64,000 bases of DNA from Chitinophaga filiformis (GCF_900102545.1 NZ_FNBN01000006.1:186001-250000), one strand, 5' to 3'. Positions 44,231-52,202 are shown, numbered from the stretch's first letter. Notes: generated by a model not told the origin, from the letters alone. Numbers and translations are program-made.

Positions 44231-44268
44231 AAATTCCAAATTCCAAACCCTGTCCGGGATTGGAATTT
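44231..44268 (-). repeat. Heptanucleotide repeat AAATTCC and inverted repeat in the rplE-rpsN gap
   Basis: AAATTCC-AAATTCC-AAACC reads as a 7-base tandem repeat at 44231-44249. AAATTCCAA (44238-44246) also pairs with TTGGAATTT (44260-44268). Confidence 0.55.
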
Positions 44269-44279
44269 GATATCAGATA

Positions 44280-44855
44280 TTATTGATTATCCTTTTTGAT
44301 ATTCTTGAACGGCATACCCAGTTCTTTCAGCAGTTCATAAGCTTCTTCGTTGGTAGTAGCCGTAGTAACGAAAGTGATATCCATACCGGAGATCTTTGTT
44401 ACTTTATCGATATCGATCTCAGGGAAAATGATCTGCTCAGTGATACCCAGGGTATAGTTACCGCGGCCATCGAAAGCTTTCTCATTTACACCTTTAAAGT
44501 CACGTACACGAGGCAGGGAAACTGCGATCAGACGATCCAGGAAGTCGTACATATTGTTACCACGCAGTGTTACGCGGGCGCCAATCGGCATGTTCTTCCT
44601 TAATTTAAAGTTAGAGATATCTTTTTTGGACATAGTAGCGATCGCTTTCTGACCAGAGATACGGGTCATCTCGTCTACAGCAATATCTACCAGCTTTTTA
44701 TCTCCAACAGCACCGTTGATACCCTGGTTCAGACAGATCTTTACCAGACGGGGTACCTGCATTACGCTCTTGTAATTAAATTTCTTTTGCAGCGCACCAA
44801 CCACTTCATTGCGGTATTTAGACTGCAGCCTGGGTGTATATGTAGTGTTTGCCAT
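44280..44855 (-). CDS. rplE: 50S ribosomal protein L5
   Basis: The 191-residue protein has the L5 core KICLNQGINGAVGDKKLVD, KNMPIGARVTLRGNNMYDFLDRLI and FPEIDIDKVTKISGMDITFVTTA. L5 binds 5S rRNA and touches the P-site tRNA. Its ATG overlaps the stop of rplX by one base (TAATG), so the two are translationally coupled. Confidence 0.97.
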   Translation of the reverse strand: MANTTYTPRLQSKYRNEVVGALQKKFNYKSVMQVPRLVKICLNQGINGAVGDKKLVDIAVDEMTRISGQKAIATMSKKDISNFKLRKNMPIGARVTLRGNNMYDFLDRLIAVSLPRVRDFKGVNEKAFDGRGNYTLGITEQIIFPEIDIDKVTKISGMDITFVTTATTNEEAYELLKELGMPFKNIKKDNQ

Positions 44856-45193
44856 TATTTAATTACCTCCCCTGATTTTTTAGCTATACGAACTAATTTA
44901 CCATTATCACGCTGCCTGCTTACTTTGGTAGGTTTACCAGCCTTAGCATCCCATAACATTACGTTAGAAATAGCGATAGGAGCCTCCTGCTTAACGATGC
45001 CACCCTGGGTGTTCTGAGCAGTAGGTTTGGTATGTTTGGTGATGATGTTCACACCTTCCACCAGAACGCGTGCCTTGTCAGGAATCACTTCCAGCACCTT
45101 GCGGGGCTTGGTCCTGTCCTTGTCATCACCGGCAATCACCACTACCGTGTCGCCTTTCTTAATGTTGAACTTAGGCTTGAATCTCGTTTTCAT
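44855..45193 (-). CDS. rplX: 50S ribosomal protein L24
   Basis: The 112-residue protein begins with the KOW motif region KFNIKKGDTVVVIAGDDKDRTKPRKVLEVIPDKARVLVEGVNIITKHTKP. It is an early assembly protein of the 50S subunit. It has an internal promoter, TATCTTTG at 45267-45274, in the gap after rplN. Confidence 0.97.
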   Translation of the reverse strand: MKTRFKPKFNIKKGDTVVVIAGDDKDRTKPRKVLEVIPDKARVLVEGVNIITKHTKPTAQNTQGGIVKQEAPIAISNVMLWDAKAGKPTKVSRQRDNGKLVRIAKKSGEVIK

Positions 45194-45266
45194 TATTTGT
45201 TTATTTAAAACGCCAAGCGAAACACCCGTTCCGCTTGATTAATATTGTCGTTTTTGAAACGGGCTG

Positions 45267-45274
45267 CAAAGATA
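45267..45274 (-). promoter_or_regulatory. Internal -7 box TATCTTTG before rplX
   Basis: Perfect TAnnTTTG match inside the ribosomal operon, 74 bases before the rplX ATG and directly behind a hairpin at 45283-45330. Confidence 0.5.
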
Positions 45275-45282
45275 TGCTTTTA

Positions 45283-45330
45283 AGCTGAAAGCACAAAGCC
45301 TAAAGGTCTGTAACTTTTGGCTTTATGCTT
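45283..45330. repeat. Inverted repeat in the rplN-rplX gap
   Basis: GCTGAAAGCACAAAGCC and GGCTTTATGCTTTCAAC pair with two mismatches. It stands between the rplN stop and the internal promoter, where it could reduce read-through. Confidence 0.65.
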
Positions 45331-45352
45331 TCAACTCTTATAATGCTTTGAT

Positions 45353-45721
45353 TTACAGCACCTCGGGAGCCAGAGAGATAATCTTCATGTATCCCTTATC
45401 GCGCAGCTCACGGGCAACCGGACCGAAAATACGGGTACCGCGTGGCTCGTCAGAGTTGTTCAGCAATACAACGGCATTATCGTCAAAACGGATATAAGAT
45501 CCGTCTTTACGGCGCAGCTTGTTTTTAGTTCTTACGATAACAGCTTTGGTTACCATACCTTTCTTTACGCCACCACCTGGGATTGCATCCTTTACAGTCA
45601 CTACGATCTTATCACCCACTTTAGCGTAATCCTGGCCTGAGTTGCCTAATACCCTAATACACAGTACCTCTTTGGCACCGCTGTTATCAGCCACATTCAG
45701 CCTTGATTCTTGTTGTATCAT
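45353..45721 (-). CDS. rplN: 50S ribosomal protein L14
   Basis: The 122-residue protein starts MIQQESRLNVADNSGAKEVLCIRVLG and contains VKDAIPGGGVKKGMVTKAVIVRTK and GTRIFGPVARELRDKGYMKIISLAPEVL. L14 forms a bridge to the 30S subunit. It follows rpsQ. Confidence 0.98.
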   Translation of the reverse strand: MIQQESRLNVADNSGAKEVLCIRVLGNSGQDYAKVGDKIVVTVKDAIPGGGVKKGMVTKAVIVRTKNKLRRKDGSYIRFDDNAVVLLNNSDEPRGTRIFGPVARELRDKGYMKIISLAPEVL

Positions 45722-45792
45722 CTTATGAGATTTGTTAGTTGTTTTATCAGCGGCTCAACCCGGGAATGCCGGAAGGAGCTTGAAACAATAAA

Positions 45793-46050
45793 TTATTTTA
45801 CTTTTTCGATAACCTCTACCAGTCTCCAGCATTTATTCTTGCTCAGAGGACGAACTTCCATTATTCTAACGGTATCGCCGATGCTGCACTCGTTTTTCTC
45901 GTCGTGCGCCATGAACTTGGTAGTTTTCTTAACGAACTTACCATAGATAGGGTGCTTCACCTTACGCTCAACGCTTACAGTGATAGTTTTATCCATCTTG
46001 TTGCTGGATACCACACCAGTCCTGGTTTTTCTTAATTTTCTTTCGATCAT
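45793..46050 (-). CDS. rpsQ: 30S ribosomal protein S17
   Basis: The 85-residue protein is an OB fold: RKTRTGVVSSNKMDKTITVSVERKVKHPIYGKFVKKTTKFMAHDEKNECSIGDTVRIMEVRPLSKNKCWRLVE. It is one of the primary binders of 16S rRNA. Order rpmC-rpsQ-rplN is normal. Confidence 0.97.
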   Translation of the reverse strand: MIERKLRKTRTGVVSSNKMDKTITVSVERKVKHPIYGKFVKKTTKFMAHDEKNECSIGDTVRIMEVRPLSKNKCWRLVEVIEKVK

Positions 46051-46112
46051 TGTTGAAAGTATTTACTCTCTAACCCTCCCATTCGCACAGCAGGATTAAT
46101 GAATTTTATTAT

Positions 46113-46319
46113 TTAGGCTTGTGCGCCCAGTTCTCTTTTGCGCAGCTCGGTTTTCAGCTGTGCGATCTGACGCCTCAGAGCGCGGATGCTCATCGGGTTC
46201 TCGATCGGCGTAATTGCGTGACTGAATGTAATTTTCTTCAGGCGTAATTGTTCCTCAGAGATTTTCTCTCTCAGGTCCTGGTCGCTTAAACCTTTCAGAT
46301 CCAGCTTTTCTTTTGCCAT
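46113..46319 (-). CDS. rpmC: 50S ribosomal protein L29
   Basis: The 68-residue protein is the two-helix L29: LKGLSDQDLREKISEEQLRLKKI and IENPMSIRALRRQIAQLKTELRKREL. It lies near the polypeptide exit. Order rplP-rpmC-rpsQ. Confidence 0.97.
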   Translation of the reverse strand: MAKEKLDLKGLSDQDLREKISEEQLRLKKITFSHAITPIENPMSIRALRRQIAQLKTELRKRELGAQA

Positions 46320-46391
46320 TGTTTTATAAAATTTCTGGTTTATCGTTTATAGTTATCTCTCGTTGCGTCTGCATTCCTGCGGGTTGCCGGA

Positions 46392-46811
46392 TTATGCAAC
46401 GTAATCGGGACGCACTACAAATTTCACTTTAATCGGCAGTTTCTGTGCAGCCAGCTCCATTGCTTCTTTAGCTACCTGTAAAGGAACACCATCCGCTTCA
46501 AATAAGATACGGCCTGGTTTCACTACTGCAGCCCAATGGTCAGGAGCACCCTTACCTTTACCCATCCTCACTTCCAGTGGTTTGGCGGTAATAGACTTAT
46601 CCGGGAATATACGGATCCACACGTTACCTTCACGTTTCATATGCCTGGTCAGAGCCACCCTGGCAGCTTCAATCTGCCTGTCGGTGATCCACTTAGGTTC
46701 TAATGCTTTCAGACCGAAACTACCAAAGGAAATGGTCGCGCCACGCTTAGCGTCACCTTTGATGCGGCCTTTATGCATCTTCCTGTGTTTCGTTCTCTTT
46801 GGCTGTAACAT
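46392..46811 (-). CDS. rplP: 50S ribosomal protein L16
   Basis: The 139-residue protein starts MLQPKRTKHRKMHKGRIKGDAKRG and contains TDRQIEAARVALTRHMKREGNVWIRIFPDKSITAKPLEVRMGKGKGAPDHWAAVVKPGRILFEADG. L16 helps position tRNA in the A site. 42 bases after rpsC. Confidence 0.98.
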   Translation of the reverse strand: MLQPKRTKHRKMHKGRIKGDAKRGATISFGSFGLKALEPKWITDRQIEAARVALTRHMKREGNVWIRIFPDKSITAKPLEVRMGKGKGAPDHWAAVVKPGRILFEADGVPLQVAKEAMELAAQKLPIKVKFVVRPDYVA

Positions 46812-46853
46812 CTTGGTATTAGTTAATTGTTAATGTTAAATTGTTAAGTAAGC

Positions 46854-47651
46854 TTATCTGCGGCCACCACCACGATTGTCACCACCTCTTCTGTCGCCAC
46901 CGCCACGGTTATCTCCACCTCTTCTGTCACCACCACGGTTGTCGCCACCTCTTCTTTCGCCACCACCTGAACGGCCTTCGCCATCTTTAGCGGAAATAGC
47001 GTTCGGATTCAGATCGCGCTCGCCCAGTACTTCACCTTTACAGATCCATACCTTGATACCGATTTTACCATATACAGTCAGTGCGAACAAAGAAGCGTAA
47101 TCAATGTCCATACGGAAAGTGTGCAAAGGTACACGCCCCTGCTTCATTTCTTCTGAACGGGCAATTTCAGCACCACCTAAACGGCCACCTACTTTAATCT
47201 TGATACCTTCAGCTCCCATTCTCAGCGCAGTTGCGATAGCCATTTTAATCGCACGTTTATAGTTGATACGGCTTTCGATCTGCTTAGCGATGGTTTCAGC
47301 AACGATGTTAGCATCTATTTCAGGACGACGGATCTCCAGAATGTTGATCTGTACGTCTTCTTTTCCTGTCAGTTTCTTCAGCTCTTCCTTGATGCGGTCT
47401 ACCTCTCCACCACCTTTACCTATGATGATACCAGGTTTAGATGTATGAATGGTGATGATCAGTTTACCTAAAGTTCTTTCAATCACTACCCTGGAAATGC
47501 CACCTTTGTTGATACGGGCATTCAGGTAAGTCCTGATCTTGTTATCCTCGATCAGTTTGGCAGCAAAATCTTTTTTACCACCATACCAATTGGAGTCCCA
47601 TCCTCTGATGATACCTAACCTGTTACCAATAGGATTTGTTTTCTGACCCAT
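46854..47651 (-). CDS. rpsC: 30S ribosomal protein S3 with an RGG-like C-terminal tail
   Basis: The first 220 or so residues are ordinary S3: GQKTNPIGNRLGIIRGWDSNWYGG, the KH domain with PGIIIGKGGGEVDRI and RVPLHTFRMDIDYA. The last about 45 residues are a repetitive RRGGDNRGG and GDRRGGDNRGGG series, highly basic and glycine-rich. Such a tail is like the RGG boxes of RNA-binding proteins. The tail DNA is built from a short repeating unit (gccaccacggttgtc...), so it may vary in length between strains. Confidence 0.96.
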   Translation of the reverse strand: MGQKTNPIGNRLGIIRGWDSNWYGGKKDFAAKLIEDNKIRTYLNARINKGGISRVVIERTLGKLIITIHTSKPGIIIGKGGGEVDRIKEELKKLTGKEDVQINILEIRRPEIDANIVAETIAKQIESRINYKRAIKMAIATALRMGAEGIKIKVGGRLGGAEIARSEEMKQGRVPLHTFRMDIDYASLFALTVYGKIGIKVWICKGEVLGERDLNPNAISAKDGEGRSGGGERRGGDNRGGDRRGGDNRGGGDRRGGDNRGGGRR

Positions 47652-47694
47652 GTTCTGGTTTATTTGTCTATTAGATAAATAGTTTTAGTTTCTT

Positions 47695-48054
47695 TTATTT
47701 TGCTTCCACTGCAGGACGGCTGTCAACAACGATTGTTACGTGGTTGCTTCTCTTGCGAACACGATAACCTCTACCCTGTGGTGCCGGACGCATTCTTTTC
47801 AGGATACGGCCACCATCAACGAAGATGGTCTTAACCTGCAGATTAGCATCTTCTACTCTTGTGCCTTCGTTCTTCACCTTCCAGTTAGCAACGGCAGACA
47901 ACAGCAGCTTTTCCAAAGGAACGCTGGGATGCTTAGGATGGAATTTCAAAATATTCAGAGCTTTTTCTACATCCAGACCACGGATCAGGTCAGCCAGCAA
48001 ACGCATTTTGCGGGTAGATGTAGGATTATTGTTAAGCTTAGCTACTGCTTCCAT
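47695..48054 (-). CDS. rplV: 50S ribosomal protein L22
   Basis: The 119-residue protein has ARKMRLLADLIRGLDVEKALNILKFHPK-like and the beta-hairpin ILKRMRPAPQGRGYRVRKRSNHVTIVV that lines the exit tunnel; in macrolide-resistant strains this loop is changed, but nothing unusual is seen here. Confidence 0.97.
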   Translation of the reverse strand: MEAVAKLNNNPTSTRKMRLLADLIRGLDVEKALNILKFHPKHPSVPLEKLLLSAVANWKVKNEGTRVEDANLQVKTIFVDGGRILKRMRPAPQGRGYRVRKRSNHVTIVVDSRPAVEAK

Positions 48055-48105
48055 TTTCTATTATAATTTGTGATTTGAGGTTCGAAGTTTGGGTTTAGAG
48101 GTGAA

Positions 48106-48139
48106 TCAAAACCTCAAACTTTAAACTTCAAACGATTTA
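48106..48139 (-). repeat. Heptanucleotide-phased repeats in the rpsS-rplV gap
   Basis: On the minus strand GTTTGAA-GTTTAAA-GTTTGAG-GTTTTGA follow each other with 7-base phase (48106-48133), and a related CAAACTT-CGAACCT-CAAATCA-CAAATTA series lies nearer to rplV (48061-48092). Confidence 0.6.
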
Positions 48140-48406
48140 CTACATTTTCTTGTTAGCGTGTCCTTTAAAGTTGCGGGTAGGTGCAAATTCTCCCAGTTTA
48201 TGACCAACCATGAACTCGGTCACGTATACAGGGATGAATTTGTTGCCATTGTGTACCGCAAATGTGTGGCCTACAAAATCAGGCGTGATAGTAGAACGAC
48301 GGCTCCAGGTCTTGATAACAGTACGCTTGGTGCCTTCATTCATTTTCTCAACTTTCTGCTCTAATTTCTGGTCAACGTAAGGACCTTTTTTTATGGAACG
48401 ACCCAT
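48140..48406 (-). CDS. rpsS: 30S ribosomal protein S19
   Basis: The 88-residue protein starts MGRSIKKGPYVDQKLEQKVEK and contains TWSRRSTITPDFVGHTFAVHNGNKFIPVYVTEFMVGHKLGEFAPTRNF. Normal family length. The gap to rplB contains a 10-bp inverted repeat at 48437-48473. Confidence 0.97.
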   Translation of the reverse strand: MGRSIKKGPYVDQKLEQKVEKMNEGTKRTVIKTWSRRSTITPDFVGHTFAVHNGNKFIPVYVTEFMVGHKLGEFAPTRNFKGHANKKM

Positions 48407-48436
48407 GTCTTGTTGTTTTTATTCCTGCCGCTTTAC

Positions 48437-48473
48437 CAGTTCCGCTTTAGCGTTGGCTGCGTCAGCGGAACTG
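48437..48473. repeat. Inverted repeat in the rplB-rpsS gap
   Basis: CAGTTCCGCT (48437-48446) and AGCGGAACTG (48464-48473) are perfect complements with a 17-base loop. Confidence 0.7.
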
Positions 48474-48488
48474 TTAAGGCGTTAAGTT

Positions 48489-49322
48489 TTATAATTTCTT
48501 ACCGTTTTTCCTGCTGATGATCAGTTTGTCAGAGCTCTTATGCGGCTTTCTGGTTTTCAGACCCTTCGCATATTTACCTGTTCTGGATCTTGGGTGACCA
48601 CCGGAAGATTTACCTTCACCACCACCCATCGGGTGATCCACTGGGTTCATCGCCACACCACGGTTGCGAGGCTTGATACCTCTCCAACGGTTAGCACCTG
48701 CTTTACCGATGGACTGCAGCGCGTGATCTGAGTTGGAAACAGTACCTACTGTTGCAGCACAAGTGATCAACACTTTACGCAGCTCACCAGAAGGCATTTT
48801 CAGAACGGCATACTTTTCTTCCTTGTTGGACAGCTGAGCATAAGTACCAGCGCTTCTTGCGATCGCACCACCTCTGCCAGGCTGTAATTCGATGTTGTGA
48901 ACAACAGTACCCAGAGGCATGTTCTTCAGCACCAGTGCGTTACCAACTTCCGGAGCTGCATTAGGACCGCTTGTTACGGTTGCACCTACCTGCAGACCCT
49001 GAGGAGCCAGGATGTAACGTTTTTCACCATCTGCATAGTTCAGCAGAGCGATGAATGCGCTACGGTTTGGATCATATTCGATAGTCTTAACTGTAGCTGG
49101 AATATCGTGTTTATCGCGTTTGAAATCTATGATACGGTAGTGTTGTTTGTGACCACCACCAATGTAGCGCATAGACCTTCTACCCTGTACGTTTCTACCG
49201 CCGGATTTCTTAACAGGCTCCAGCAGGCTTTTTTCAGGAGTATCCGTGGTCAGCTCTGCGTACGCGTTGCCTATTTTCCAACGGGTACCGGCTGTCATCG
49301 GTTTGTATTTCTTCAGTGCCAT
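48489..49322 (-). CDS. rplB: 50S ribosomal protein L2
   Basis: The 277-residue protein has GGRNVQGRRSMRYIGGGHKQHYRIIDFKR and the C-terminal signature GVAMNPVDHPMGGGEGKSSGGHPRSRTGKYAKG around the conserved histidine near the peptidyl transferase centre. Normal place after rplW. Confidence 0.98.
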   Translation of the reverse strand: MALKKYKPMTAGTRWKIGNAYAELTTDTPEKSLLEPVKKSGGRNVQGRRSMRYIGGGHKQHYRIIDFKRDKHDIPATVKTIEYDPNRSAFIALLNYADGEKRYILAPQGLQVGATVTSGPNAAPEVGNALVLKNMPLGTVVHNIELQPGRGGAIARSAGTYAQLSNKEEKYAVLKMPSGELRKVLITCAATVGTVSNSDHALQSIGKAGANRWRGIKPRNRGVAMNPVDHPMGGGEGKSSGGHPRSRTGKYAKGLKTRKPHKSSDKLIISRKNGKKL

Positions 49323-49408
49323 GATCTAGTGTCGTGTTTAACTAGTTTCTATTATAAAAAGTGATCTGCATATACATCCATCATCCTGCTGCGTAGCAGG
49401 AATGAGCA

Positions 49409-49708
49409 CTATATGTTAGCATACAGATCTATAGTTTCTCCCTGAGCCAGTGTAACAACCGCCTTTTTGTAAGATGGTTTTTTACCAGCGATGAAGCCAG
49501 CCTTAGTAAAACGCTGTTTAGCTTTACCCGGCATTACGGCAGTGTTCACTTCAGCTACGGTCACACCGTAAAATTCTTCCACTGCTTTTTTGATCTCCAG
49601 TTTGTTGGATTTCTTATCTACGATGAAGTAGTAGCGGTTGAATTTATCAGTGGCTTTGTTCACTTTTTCACTTACCACCGGCTTGATTAAAACGTCTGAA
49701 AGTTTCAT
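49409..49708 (-). CDS. rplW: 50S ribosomal protein L23
   Basis: The 99-residue protein starts MKLSDVLIKPVVSEKVNKATD and contains KLEIKKAVEEFYGVTVAEVNTAVMPGK. L23 is the docking site of trigger factor and SRP at the tunnel exit. Confidence 0.97.
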   Translation of the reverse strand: MKLSDVLIKPVVSEKVNKATDKFNRYYFIVDKKSNKLEIKKAVEEFYGVTVAEVNTAVMPGKAKQRFTKAGFIAGKKPSYKKAVVTLAQGETIDLYANI

Positions 49709-49762
49709 CTTTTATAGCTTTGAGCTGCGGTTGCCCGCAAGCTGTGTTTTTTGTAATATTAA

Positions 49763-50401
49763 TTAAGCTTCTACCGGCTCTTCAGTGAAGATCTTAGCAG
49801 CACTCTCCGTGAGAACGATATAGTTGCTGTTCATGATATCATAAGTATTGATATCGCTCAGCATTACGCTATCCACGGTAGGAATGTTCCTCAGAGACAG
49901 GTAAACATTATCATTGTACTCAGGCAGTACGAATAAAGTCTTACGGCCTGCTACATTTACATTCAGATTAGCCAGGATACCTGCAAACTGTTTGGTTTTA
50001 GGTGCATCCAGGTTCAGATCCTCCAGTACGATGATGCTGTTTTCTTTAGCCTTGGTAGACAGGGCAGAGATCTTAGCGAGATCTTTCACCTTTCTGTTCA
50101 GCTTAATTTCATATCTGTGTGGCTTTGGACCGAAAATGGTACCACCACCTTTATACAGTGGGTTACGGATGTTACCTTTACGGGAACCACCAGTACCTTT
50201 TTGTTTGTGCAGTTTGCGGGAAGCGCCCTTCACTTCAGCTCTGGTCTTAACCTTGTGAGTACCCTGACGCTGAGCGGCCAGATACTGTTTTACAGCCAGG
50301 TAAATAACGTGGTTGTTAGGCTCCACACCGAAAATTTCCTCAGGAAGCTCAATAGTCCTGCCGGTTTTCTTACCTTCTTTATTTAAAATATCAACTTGCA
50401 T
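49763..50401 (-). CDS. rplD: 50S ribosomal protein L4
   Basis: The 212-residue protein has the tunnel loop with TRAEVKGASRKLHKQKGTGGSRKGNIRNPLYKGGGTIFGPKPHRY and the globular domain LARK-like ALSTKAKENSIIVLEDL and KTLFVLPEYNDNVYLSLRNI. One base separates its ATG region from the rplC stop. Confidence 0.97.
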   Translation of the reverse strand: MQVDILNKEGKKTGRTIELPEEIFGVEPNNHVIYLAVKQYLAAQRQGTHKVKTRAEVKGASRKLHKQKGTGGSRKGNIRNPLYKGGGTIFGPKPHRYEIKLNRKVKDLAKISALSTKAKENSIIVLEDLNLDAPKTKQFAGILANLNVNVAGRKTLFVLPEYNDNVYLSLRNIPTVDSVMLSDINTYDIMNSNYIVLTESAAKIFTEEPVEA

Positions 50402-50402
50402 G

Positions 50403-51020
50403 TTACTTCTGGATTAAAACGATTGAACCATTGTGGCCGGGAACGGAACCACTTACCAGGATATAATTCTTTTCAGGGAATATCTTCAGGATCTTCAGAC
50501 CTTTCACTTTCACCTGTTCGTTACCGGTCTGACCAGCCATACGCATACCCTTGAAAACGCGGGAAGGATAAGAGGAACCACCCACAGAACCAGGAGCCCT
50601 GCTTCTGTCGTGCTGACCGTGTGTAGCTTCGCCCACACCGGAGAATCCATGGCGTTTTACAACACCCTGGAAACCTTTACCTTTTGAAGTACCTACTACT
50701 TCAATAGTTTCTCCTTCTGCAAATATTTCGGTGGTAATGGTCTCACCAAGAGCTTTTTGTACATCCGGGTTGCGGAACTCTTTTACAAATCTTTTAGGGG
50801 AGGTGCTTGCTTTCGCGAAGTGATTAAGTTCAGCTTTGGGAGTGTTCTTTTCTTTCTTCTCACCAAATGAAACTTGAATAGCGTTGTACCCATCAGTTTC
50901 TACTGTCTTTACCTGAGTTACAACGCAAGGACCGGCTTCGATGATGGTAACCGCAGTCTGCTTACCATTCGGTTCGAAGATGCTGGTCATGCCGATCTTT
51001 TTACCAATAATACCTTTCAT
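50403..51020 (-). CDS. rplC: 50S ribosomal protein L3
   Basis: The 205-residue protein starts MKGIIGKKIGMTSIFEPNGKQ and contains GTSKGKGFQGVVKRHGFSGVGEATHGQHDRSRAPGSVGGSSYPSRVFKGMRMAGQ, the conserved extension that reaches the peptidyl transferase centre. rplC lies about 210 bases after rpsJ, a longer gap than usual. Confidence 0.98.
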   Translation of the reverse strand: MKGIIGKKIGMTSIFEPNGKQTAVTIIEAGPCVVTQVKTVETDGYNAIQVSFGEKKEKNTPKAELNHFAKASTSPKRFVKEFRNPDVQKALGETITTEIFAEGETIEVVGTSKGKGFQGVVKRHGFSGVGEATHGQHDRSRAPGSVGGSSYPSRVFKGMRMAGQTGNEQVKVKGLKILKIFPEKNYILVSGSVPGHNGSIVLIQK

Positions 51021-51233
51021 TATTATATATATTTTACCCAGCGCCTGGGGGTGGATCTTGCTATCCCCAGGATGGGCGGTTTAAATGCTTTATTGGGCGG
51101 CCACCCAGAAGGCATGGCCTATATTTACTTGTATGTTGCTATCTGTCCGGCAAAAGTGATACAGTCCCTCTGCCAGGCAACAACCTGCATATTAAATCAA
51201 ATCAGGCAGACCTTTCGCCTACCTGCCGATGTC

Positions 51234-51539
51234 CTACGCTTTGATTTCTACTTCCACGCCGGAAGGTAAATCGAGTTTACTCAACGCGTCAACTGTCCTT
51301 GAAGAAGAAGTGTAGATATCCAGCAGACGCTTGTGCGTGCACAGCTGGAATTGCTCACGTGCCTTCTTGTTAACGTGCGGTGAACGCAACACTGTGAAAA
51401 TTTTCTTTTCGGTTGGTAAAGGAATTGGACCTGTTACCACAGCGCCCGTGTTACGCACGGTTTTAACGATCTTCTCAGCAGATTTATCTACCAGATTATG
51501 ATCGTAGGACTTCAGCTTGATTCTAATTCTCTGAGACAT
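51234..51539 (-). CDS. rpsJ: 30S ribosomal protein S10
   Basis: The 101-residue protein starts MSQRIRIKLKSYDHNLVDK (ATG at 51539) and contains TGAVVTGPIPLPTEKKIFTVLRSPHVNKKAREQFQ. The frame is open 16 codons further but those residues overlap the conserved leader behind the promoter. It is the first gene of the ribosomal supercluster. Confidence 0.97.
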   Translation of the reverse strand: MSQRIRIKLKSYDHNLVDKSAEKIVKTVRNTGAVVTGPIPLPTEKKIFTVLRSPHVNKKAREQFQLCTHKRLLDIYTSSSRTVDALSKLDLPSGVEVEIKA

Positions 51540-51572
51540 ATGCAATGAACTTCTTCTTGTTTTTACCCTTAC

Positions 51573-51592
51573 AATTTGGGAGGGCAAAGGTA
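51573..51592 (-). promoter_or_regulatory. Promoter of the S10 supercluster with a shared start region
   Basis: The -7 box TACCTTTG (51585-51592) is followed by GCCCTCCCAAATT. The same sequence follows the fusA box (56100-56118, one base shorter) and the rpsL box (63468-63487). Confidence 0.65.
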
Positions 51593-51823
51593 ATCCGTTT
51601 TTTTATACTTCACAAATAATTTGTGGAAAAATAAATCAGGAATTGTGCATACCCGGCCAGGACAGCCATTCATATTACACAAAGAAGATATGGCGAGGAA
51701 CAGCAAAATACTGTTTTTCAACTAAATACCAAAAAAATGCTTGTTCAGGCCGTCACAGGCATAATCCGCCCCACTTATCTCCCGGTATACCTCCGCTTCT
51801 ACCCCAATTTCCACATTCCCCCT

Positions 51824-51858
51824 AAAAAAAAACAGGCCTCCGGGGAACCGGTGGCCTG
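51824..51858 (-). terminator. Terminator of peptide gene 1
   Basis: CAGGCC (51833-51838) and GGCCTG (51853-51858), extended by CCGG/CCGG, followed on the minus strand by nine T residues. Confidence 0.8.
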
Positions 51859-51904
51859 TCCTGTCTGGGAATGCAATAAGCAATATTTTTCAACCTGTCA
51901 AACC

Positions 51905-51979
51905 TCAGATGGGTAAATTCCCCAACAAAGAATTCAGCAAGCCGAAAACTAAAGCCAATAACTGGTTTAATAAATCCAT
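51905..51979 (-). CDS. Small hydrophobic peptide 1 (24 residues)
   Basis: The minus strand encodes MDLLNQLLALVFG, then LLNSLLGNLPI, then TGA. I know no family name. It is leucine-rich, with net charge -1 and a probable single amphipathic or membrane helix, and it has no signal peptide or leader. The paralogue at 52305 shares MDLLNQLLA and LLNSLLG. About half of the shared codons differ synonymously (TTA/CTG, AAC/AAT, TTG/CTG, GCT/GCA, GGG/GGC), a mark of selection on the peptide. A leader box (52008-52037), an upstream motif (52109-52118) and an own terminator frame it as an independent unit. No antisense RNA gene was recognised. Confidence 0.7.
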   Translation of the reverse strand: MDLLNQLLALVFGLLNSLLGNLPI

Positions 51980-52007
51980 AGTTGCGAAGGTTTTCCATAA
52001 GGTTATG

Positions 52008-52037
52008 CCTACTCTCTTCTTGGTTTTCGGCAATCCC
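52008..52037 (-). promoter_or_regulatory. Conserved leader box of peptide gene 1
   Basis: Minus-strand GGGATTGCCGAAAACC followed by AAGAAGAGAGTAGG, ending 28 bases before the ATG. The same box precedes peptide genes 2 and 3. It may be a promoter or a 5'-untranslated control element. Confidence 0.65.
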
Positions 52038-52108
52038 AAATGCAGACCACTTACTGGAGCATGAGCCGAAGTTAAGCGCATACCCGGAAATAACGGTCAT
52101 TCATTTCA

Positions 52109-52118
52109 TTCATTATCA
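52109..52118 (-). promoter_or_regulatory. Conserved upstream motif of peptide gene 1
   Basis: TGATAATGAA on the minus strand, extended to TGATAATGAATG. It recurs at 52489-52498 and 52845-52854, at 116 to 131 bases before each ATG. Confidence 0.5.
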
Positions 52119-52140
52119 GTCGGTTCGGACAAAAAAAGGA

Positions 52141-52178
52141 GTGAACAGAAAATGAACAGACTAACCAATAATGAACAG
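52141..52178 (+). repeat. Direct repeats of (A/G)TGAACAG upstream of peptide gene 1
   Basis: Three copies at 52141-52148, 52152-52159 and 52171-52178. A further ATGAACAG lies at 53684-53691. Possibly binding sites; no regulator is known. Confidence 0.45.
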
Positions 52179-52202
52179 GAAACAGTAGAATATCCCCTGT
52201 TC

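Noticed and set aside
51822..52100. Minus-strand 92-codon open frame across peptide gene 1
   Set aside because: It runs through the leader box, the peptide frame and the terminator, has no counterpart over units 2 and 3, and its codons show no constraint, unlike the short frame.
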